From JAAYTY01 sp964569245 (lineage in GTDB: Bacteria > Fermentibacterota > Fermentibacteria > Fermentibacterales > Fermentibacteraceae), in assembly GCA_964569245.1 (NCBI GenBank), contig CAZMTK010000002.1:218448-282447 (forward strand): a stretch of DNA of 64,000 nucleotides, given 5' to 3'. Positions 60,005 to 64,000 of this stretch are shown piece after piece. The notes beneath the pieces are model-generated. The model was not told where the DNA came from. It was given only the letters and a program-made list of their open reading frames with translations, and did no database searches. The position numbers and the translations under genes are program-made. How positions within the stretch are numbered: the stretch's first letter is position 1; each line of letters opens with the position of its first letter.

Positions 60005-60772
60005 CTACGAGAAATCGCAATCCTCGAAGTCGCCGGCGTCGGTGAACAGGGTGACCCATTCGTCCCATGCGACGTAGAAGTACTCGTCCATGCAGCGGTA
60101 GAGCTCGGCCGCAGCCCCGGAGTCTCCCTCCCTGTACAACTCCAGCGCAGTCCTGTCGATTGCCCGGAAGAGCCGGGCCGCCATCTCGTCCCTGTCATAG
60201 TAGGCCGAAGGGTAGAACATCACTCCGACAATGTGGATCGCCTCCGCGATCTCTCCTGCGGCGATGAGGCTGTCCGCACGGTCGAGGGTCTCGTACGAGG
60301 CATCCCTGTCGGTGATGCGCAGGAGGACGAGCGAGCCGGATGCCCTGTCCCACCGGTAGCATCCCGTGAGATACCGTGCACTGAACGGCATCTGGAAGAG
60401 TATGTGGTACTCGTCCTCTTCCGGAACGTAGATAGCGTCGGACTTGGCCGTGTTGTACAGCCCCCGGTAGCCTCCTCTGGCCAGCAGCAGAGGGATCTCG
60501 CCCTCGGCGCGGGTTCCCAGAAGGAACAGGTCCAGCGAGTCCTGCTCGACCTCCACGCAGGCGATGCGCAAGCCCGAGACGCCCTCCGGCAGCTGCCCTG
60601 GATCGACATGGTACACTATCGGCATCAGATACGAATACGCTGTCTGCCAGAACTCCAGCAGGTCTCCCGAGATCGGGCGGTAGCCGGTCTGGCACGGCAC
60701 CGCATGGATCGTCAGCATGGCCAGCAGTGCGAACGGCAGAATGGACAGGCGTGCTCTCATCCCATCAGGCAC
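60005..60772 (-). CDS. Exported protein, probably the 5' part of a TAG-split TPR gene
   Basis: Frame of 255 residues with a signal peptide (MRARLSILPFALLAMLTIHA, ATG at 60760; GTG 60772 with AAGGGG upstream is the possible start). The N-terminal 110 residues are beta-rich (RIACVEVEQDSLDLFLLGTR, EYHILFQMPFSARYL), then helices begin (RADSLIAAGEIAEAIHIVGV, RLFRAIDRTALELYREGDSG, AAAELYRCMDEYFYVAWDEW). It stops at TAG (60007-60005), followed in the same frame by TAC and ATG of the next frame. Read through, the helices continue as a TPR array. A CAG-to-TAG mutation would explain this; a sequencing error or regulated readthrough are alternatives. Confidence 0.6.
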   Translation of the reverse strand: MPDGMRARLSILPFALLAMLTIHAVPCQTGYRPISGDLLEFWQTAYSYLMPIVYHVDPGQLPEGVSGLRIACVEVEQDSLDLFLLGTRAEGEIPLLLARGGYRGLYNTAKSDAIYVPEEDEYHILFQMPFSARYLTGCYRWDRASGSLVLLRITDRDASYETLDRADSLIAAGEIAEAIHIVGVMFYPSAYYDRDEMAARLFRAIDRTALELYREGDSGAAAELYRCMDEYFYVAWDEWVTLFTDAGDFEDCDFS

Positions 60773-60988
60773 GGGTCATCCCCTTTCAATCCGTTCAGGC
60801 AATGCCGGGCAACCGTTAAGCACATGTGCAAGAATCACAGGATGCGGACTTCCCGTCCAGCGCAGGCAGCACACGGATCGTACCGGTTCCTCATGGCGAA
60901 GCCCTCCCCGATTCCGAGGAGAGAGACCTGTCCCCCTGAGCAACCGATGCCATGTCTCCGGAGATCTCGCCCGCGGCGAAGGCACCCT

Positions 60989-62755
60989 TCAGTCCAGCAG
61001 GACGAAGGATGCCGAGGCGGTTTCTCTGTCGGCGGTCCTGAGCACCGCGAAGTAGACGCCCGGGGGAGCCCCCGCTCCGGGAGCCCAGGTCGTGCTCCCC
61101 GGGCCTTCCACGCCGATGATACCGACCTCTCGCCCCGAGAAGTCGTACACGGCCAGCTCCGATCCCGCCCCGGCCTCCACGATGAACTCCACGCTCGGCC
61201 CCGCGGGGTTCTGCAGCACCAGCAGCACCGGCTGCATCTCTGGCGCTCCGCCTCCGCCCGGCGTGCCCGACGGGTCTCCGATGTGGAACACTCCCGTGTA
61301 TCTCTCGTCGATGCCCCTCATGGGCCAGTCGGCCCTGCCCGGCGCCACCACGCCGTCCGTGTCCCAGGCGTATGCCCAACCGGTGGTGGAAACGGCCACC
61401 AGCTCGTATAAGCCGTCGCCGTCGATGTCTCCGGCCGCCACGCCGGAATAGGCCGGCCCGTCGAGCGTCTTCGGATACCCGGGAATGATCGCTCCGGCAT
61501 GGTCTATCGCGTAGAGCTGCCCTCCGTCGGTCGCGCAGCAGATGTCCTGGTGTCCGTCGTCGTCGACATCCACCGCCGTCGGGTATCCGCCGGGCCATCC
61601 CGGGATAACCGCGGGCCAGCCCGACAGTGCGCTCCCGGTGGCGAGGTCGATCGCCCATACGGCATAAGGCGTGGGGAGCATCTTCCCTGTGGCTATGAGC
61701 TCGGGAAATCCATCGGCCGTAACATCACCCAGCCCCAGGTAGAGGAGCTGTGTGTTGCTCGAAATCGTGATGGGGAAACCAGTCACCTGCGTTCCGTCAT
61801 GGTGCCTGGCGTTCGCGGTTGCGGTGGGCGTGTAGTAGCCGAAGATGAACTCCAGGTCTTCGTCGGCGTCGAGGTCCACGGGGATGGGCTTGCCGAACAT
61901 CGCGGTGCCGACGGAGGTGAAGATGTCGCGAGGGTAGCCGGCCTGCTCGTCGCCCTCCGGCGTGAAGGCGTGCAGGCGGAACACACCCGAGAGCAGGGCT
62001 ATCGCGAAGAACTCCTCCTGCCCGTTGCCGTCGACGTCGCCGAAGTACACGTTGACGATGTTCTCGTCAGCGTCGAGGTCCGTAGTGAACAGCTTCGTGC
62101 CGTCGGATGCGAACCCCGAGATGCGGTAGTACACGAAGTTGTTCCCCAGGGTGTGCGCGCTCCAGGCCTCGAGGTTGCCGTCGCCGTCGGCGTCGCCCAG
62201 CACGAACGGCGAGTCGAGCGCGTTCGAGAAGCCGTCGGGCGCTTCCTGGGGGAAGCCCTCCATGTTCGACCCGTCCTCGTGGCGGCCGTTGAAGGACCAC
62301 ATGTACGAGCTGCCGGCATACCAGTCCCTCTCCGACCACATGATCTCGCAGATGCCGTCGCCGTCGATGTCGGCGCAGGAGGGCCCGGGCTTCTGGTCGT
62401 TCGTCCCGTAGCCCATGTACTGCATCTCGGAAGTGGGCCACCCCGGGAGGAACTCACCCGAGCCGTTCAGCCCGAAAGTCTCGCCGCCTGTTAAGAAGAT
62501 CTCGTCGGCGCCGTCGCCGTCCATGTCGAACAGCGTCACGGTGTAGGGAAAGCCTCCGCCCGGCGGGTCGAGGAACACCGGCCAGCCGTCGACCAGTCCG
62601 GCTGGATCGGTTCGGGCGGCAGGCGAGTCGGCTGGATGAGCGGTGTAGCTCTCGAACCGGCTTCCGCACGGAGCCTGTTCGGTCCAGGTGCCAGGCTGAA
62701 TGGACACGATGCCCGAAGTGAGGAACAGCATTCCGACAACCGCAGTCGCAGACAT
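60989..62755 (-). CDS. Secreted FG-GAP/VCBS propeller protein with C-terminal sorting-type domain
   Basis: Exported protein of 588 residues. ATG 62755 follows GGGAGGATC; signal MSATAVVGMLFLTSGIVS. The middle 400 residues are an integrin-like propeller with calcium-type repeats DxDGDG (TLFDMDGDGADEIFLTGG, CADIDGDGICEIMWSE, LGDADGDGNLEAWS, FGDVDGNGQEEFFAI, VDVDDDGHQDICCATDG, AGDIDGDGLYELVAVS). The C-terminal 80 residues (VLLVLQNPAGPSVEFIVEAG, LAVYDFSGREVG, APPGVYFAVLRTADRE) are a sorting-type Ig domain as in the proteases of this window. It is probably surface-exposed, for binding or adhesion. Confidence 0.82.
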   Translation of the reverse strand: MSATAVVGMLFLTSGIVSIQPGTWTEQAPCGSRFESYTAHPADSPAARTDPAGLVDGWPVFLDPPGGGFPYTVTLFDMDGDGADEIFLTGGETFGLNGSGEFLPGWPTSEMQYMGYGTNDQKPGPSCADIDGDGICEIMWSERDWYAGSSYMWSFNGRHEDGSNMEGFPQEAPDGFSNALDSPFVLGDADGDGNLEAWSAHTLGNNFVYYRISGFASDGTKLFTTDLDADENIVNVYFGDVDGNGQEEFFAIALLSGVFRLHAFTPEGDEQAGYPRDIFTSVGTAMFGKPIPVDLDADEDLEFIFGYYTPTATANARHHDGTQVTGFPITISSNTQLLYLGLGDVTADGFPELIATGKMLPTPYAVWAIDLATGSALSGWPAVIPGWPGGYPTAVDVDDDGHQDICCATDGGQLYAIDHAGAIIPGYPKTLDGPAYSGVAAGDIDGDGLYELVAVSTTGWAYAWDTDGVVAPGRADWPMRGIDERYTGVFHIGDPSGTPGGGGAPEMQPVLLVLQNPAGPSVEFIVEAGAGSELAVYDFSGREVGIIGVEGPGSTTWAPGAGAPPGVYFAVLRTADRETASASFVLLD

Positions 62756-62990
62756 CCCGATCCTCCCGATGACTGGTTCTTTTAAATCACGATGCAATGC
62801 ACTCTGCCCCGAGTCAATCAGAGGGGCTGCAGAAGAAGCAGCTGAGAGACGGTCCAGCTGCGGTCGTTGGCCGAGCAGGCGGGCTCCTTTCGCCCCCGGG
62901 AGATCGAGCCGGGGCTGTGCGGCATGCTGTCGCCCTTCATCTCGCAGCGCCTATATTGAGATCGAGGAACACGAACACCCGGAGGTGGGC

Positions 62991-63611
62991 ATGTACAGGC
63001 TTCTGCTGGCGGTTCTATTCGTGTCTGCGACGTCACCGGCAGCCTCGATCGACATCGGGGCCGACCAGTCACCCAGCAGCTATCCCTTCTGCGGTGATTG
63101 AGCGTTCGACCTGCGCTACCAGGGGGTAGTGCTGGACGAGCAGGTGAGCAGCGCGATCCTCATCGAGAGCATCTCTATGAAGCGGTTCAGTTCGGGCGGC
63201 TCGGGGGGCACTTTCTACAACTTCTCTGTCTACATGGGTTACACGAATCTGGACCAGCTGGGCATGACCTTTACAGACAACTACCTCCCCGACACGAAGA
63301 CAATGGTTTTCAGCGCTTCGCCCTACACGTTCACCGTCGGGCCGGACGAGTGGCTGGAGACCGAGTTCACAACGCCGTTCTACTACGACCCTGCACAGGG
63401 CAACCTGCTGTTCGAGCTGATGTGGTCGTCCGAGAGCTCGGGCTCGGTGTACATGTGGCACTGGACTGCAGGTGCGAACAGGGCGATCGTCGGGGCTTAC
63501 GGAAGCCCTACCGCCAACTTCGGGGACACGACCCTGCCACACATCCTGCTGAACGGCGATCTCGGGCTCGATTCGGGAACCTTCGGCTCGATAAAGGCGG
63601 ATTTCCAGTAG
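62991..63611 (+). pseudogene. Exported beta-protein gene with an internal TGA codon
   Basis: One continuous frame of 206 sense or TGA codons interrupted only by TGA at codon 37 (63099-63101). ATG 62991 follows GGAGGTGG and begins the signal MYRLLLAVLFVSATSPAAS. Upstream of TGA: DIGADQSPSSYPFCGD; downstream: AFDLRYQGVVLDEQVSSAIL and so on to KADFQ. The YPF...(D)xRxQ pattern and later IESISMKRF occur together in secreted Ig-like surface proteins, so both halves belong together. In that family the TGA position is often aromatic, which fits a TGG-to-TGA change. A hairpin starts 12 bases after the TGA (63113-63120 / 63125-63132), so recoding is worth checking. Confidence 0.7.
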
Positions 63612-63640
63612 CATCTGCCCGCTCGACATAGACAGCAGGT

Positions 63641-63704
63641 AGGGGCCAGACTCCTATATTTAGCAGCACATATATCTCTAGTAAAATATAGGAGTCTGTC
63701 CCCT
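63641..63704. repeat. 64-bp palindromic element, GGGGACAGACTCC family, copy 2
   Basis: AGGGGCCAGACTCCTATATT (63641-63660, plus T) pairs with the inverse at 63684-63704, one mismatch. Same arms as the element at 58647-58712. It lies 30 bases after the TGA-containing gene. Confidence 0.7.
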
Positions 63705-63716
63705 GCTGTGACGCTT

Positions 63717-64000
63717 TGAGTTCAGGTGTCTCCGCTCTGCTCACCGTCAAACAGGTGTTCACCGGAGTCATGGTCTCTCGCCGTGAGCCCGGGTGTCGCC
63801 CGGGCTCACCGCCTCGCCAGTTGGATGGCTACCATCCAACGAGAGAGCCCATATGCTGCTCAGTTCGCCCCTTCCGCAGATTGCTCCGCAATCATGCTGT
63901 CGGGGCGATGCTTCGCCGGGGCGAAGCAACGGAGCTGCCGCGGGCTCATTCCGTCAGAGCCGGAATGAGCGTGGCGACGCTGTGAGTTCCGGTGCCTCCG
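63717..64000 (+). repeat. Hairpin array at the window end
   Basis: Non-coding. Five hairpins in 190 bases: GTGAGCCCGGG/CCCGGGCTCAC (63783-63793 / 63799-63809); GTTGGATGG/CCATCCAAC (63820-63828 / 63832-63840); GATTGC/GCAATC (63879-63884 / 63888-63893); TGCTTCGCC/GGCGAAGCA (63909-63917 / 63920-63928); GCTCATTCCG/CGGAATGAGC (63944-63953 / 63961-63970). The bases TGAGTTC.GGTG.CTCCG occur at 63717-63734 and again at 63983-64000, so a 266-base unit appears to start over at the window edge. Confidence 0.7.

Noticed and set aside
60005..60007. Reassignment of TAG as a sense codon
   Set aside because: Several intact genes (serS, ogt, eno among them) end in TAG at the expected family end, so the code is standard for TAG.
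63099..63101. Genome-wide TGA-as-Trp code
   Set aside because: TGA ends many conserved genes at the right place (moaA, moaC, moeA, glnS), and Trp is encoded by TGG throughout.
63717..64000. Possible CRISPR array
   Set aside because: Repeats are palindromes with different stems and irregular spacing; there is no constant 25-40 base direct repeat with unique spacers and no cas gene.

Overview
The window comes from a GC-rich, probably anaerobic, Gram-negative-type bacterium. Support: lipoproteins and beta-barrel-like proteins, a PorV-like outer-membrane protein, secreted gingipain-type (C25) and streptopain-type (C10) proteases, C-terminal sorting-type domains like those of type IX secretion cargo, FG-GAP propellers, HydF, an EFR1-type ferredoxin-flavodoxin protein and a molybdenum-cofactor operon. 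This mix is typical of the FCB group and allied candidate phyla (Fermentibacterota-like lineages are one possibility). That placement is inference; no 16S gene is present.

Layout. 1-7607: end of serS, PHP phosphatase, lamin-tail protein overlapping ogt, a lipoprotein, then a + strand run of metallophosphoesterase, ElbB-like protein and a GT-C-like membrane protein. 7917-13000: FGE-like secreted protein, a minus operon (propeller protein, SagB-type oxidoreductase, DUF554 protein), and a MalY/PatB aminotransferase. 13425-17007: convergent C25 and C10 proteases separated by a strong hairpin terminator. 17257-20548: lipoprotein, HAD phosphatase, enolase. 20549-21710: YefM/YoeB-like toxin-antitoxin pair between two related hairpin-bearing repeats. 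21711-26845: two-gene minus operon for a 1233-residue C25 protease and a sorting-domain protein. 27134-35377: 128-bp tandem repeats built on the 3' end of tRNA-Glu, then the glnS-gltX-tRNA-Glu unit, EFR1, mnmA, larE, a decayed ISL3-like transposase and a second hairpin array abutting tRNA-Ser. 35503-42232: hydF, two small secreted-protein genes, DUF4405-like membrane protein, ABC-F ATPase, metallophosphoesterase, HAD phosphatase. 42241-46469: a tightly overlapping molybdenum-cofactor operon (mobB/modE-like fusion, moeA, moaA, moaC, mog). 46581-54350: lipoprotein, lexA, a REP-associated (RAYT) transposase with inverted ends, a beta-repeat protein, a helix-hairpin-helix/metallo-beta-lactamase fusion, two ABC permeases and a PorV-like protein. 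54352-64000: a 135-bp MITE, a Deg-type protease, small envelope proteins, a YD-like lipoprotein, a TPR/propeller gene split by TAG, an FG-GAP protein, a gene with an internal TGA, and a hairpin array running off the window end.

The least explained signal is the family of perfect short hairpins whose stems differ in sequence from copy to copy while the linkers are partly shared. It occurs at five places, twice directly against a tRNA 3' end, twice flanking a toxin-antitoxin pair, and both assembly gaps fall in it. A second dispersed family (31-bp ends shared by the ISL3-like remnant, a MITE and a solo copy) and a third (GGGG(A/T)CAGA-type palindromes, possibly mobilised by the RAYT) are also present.
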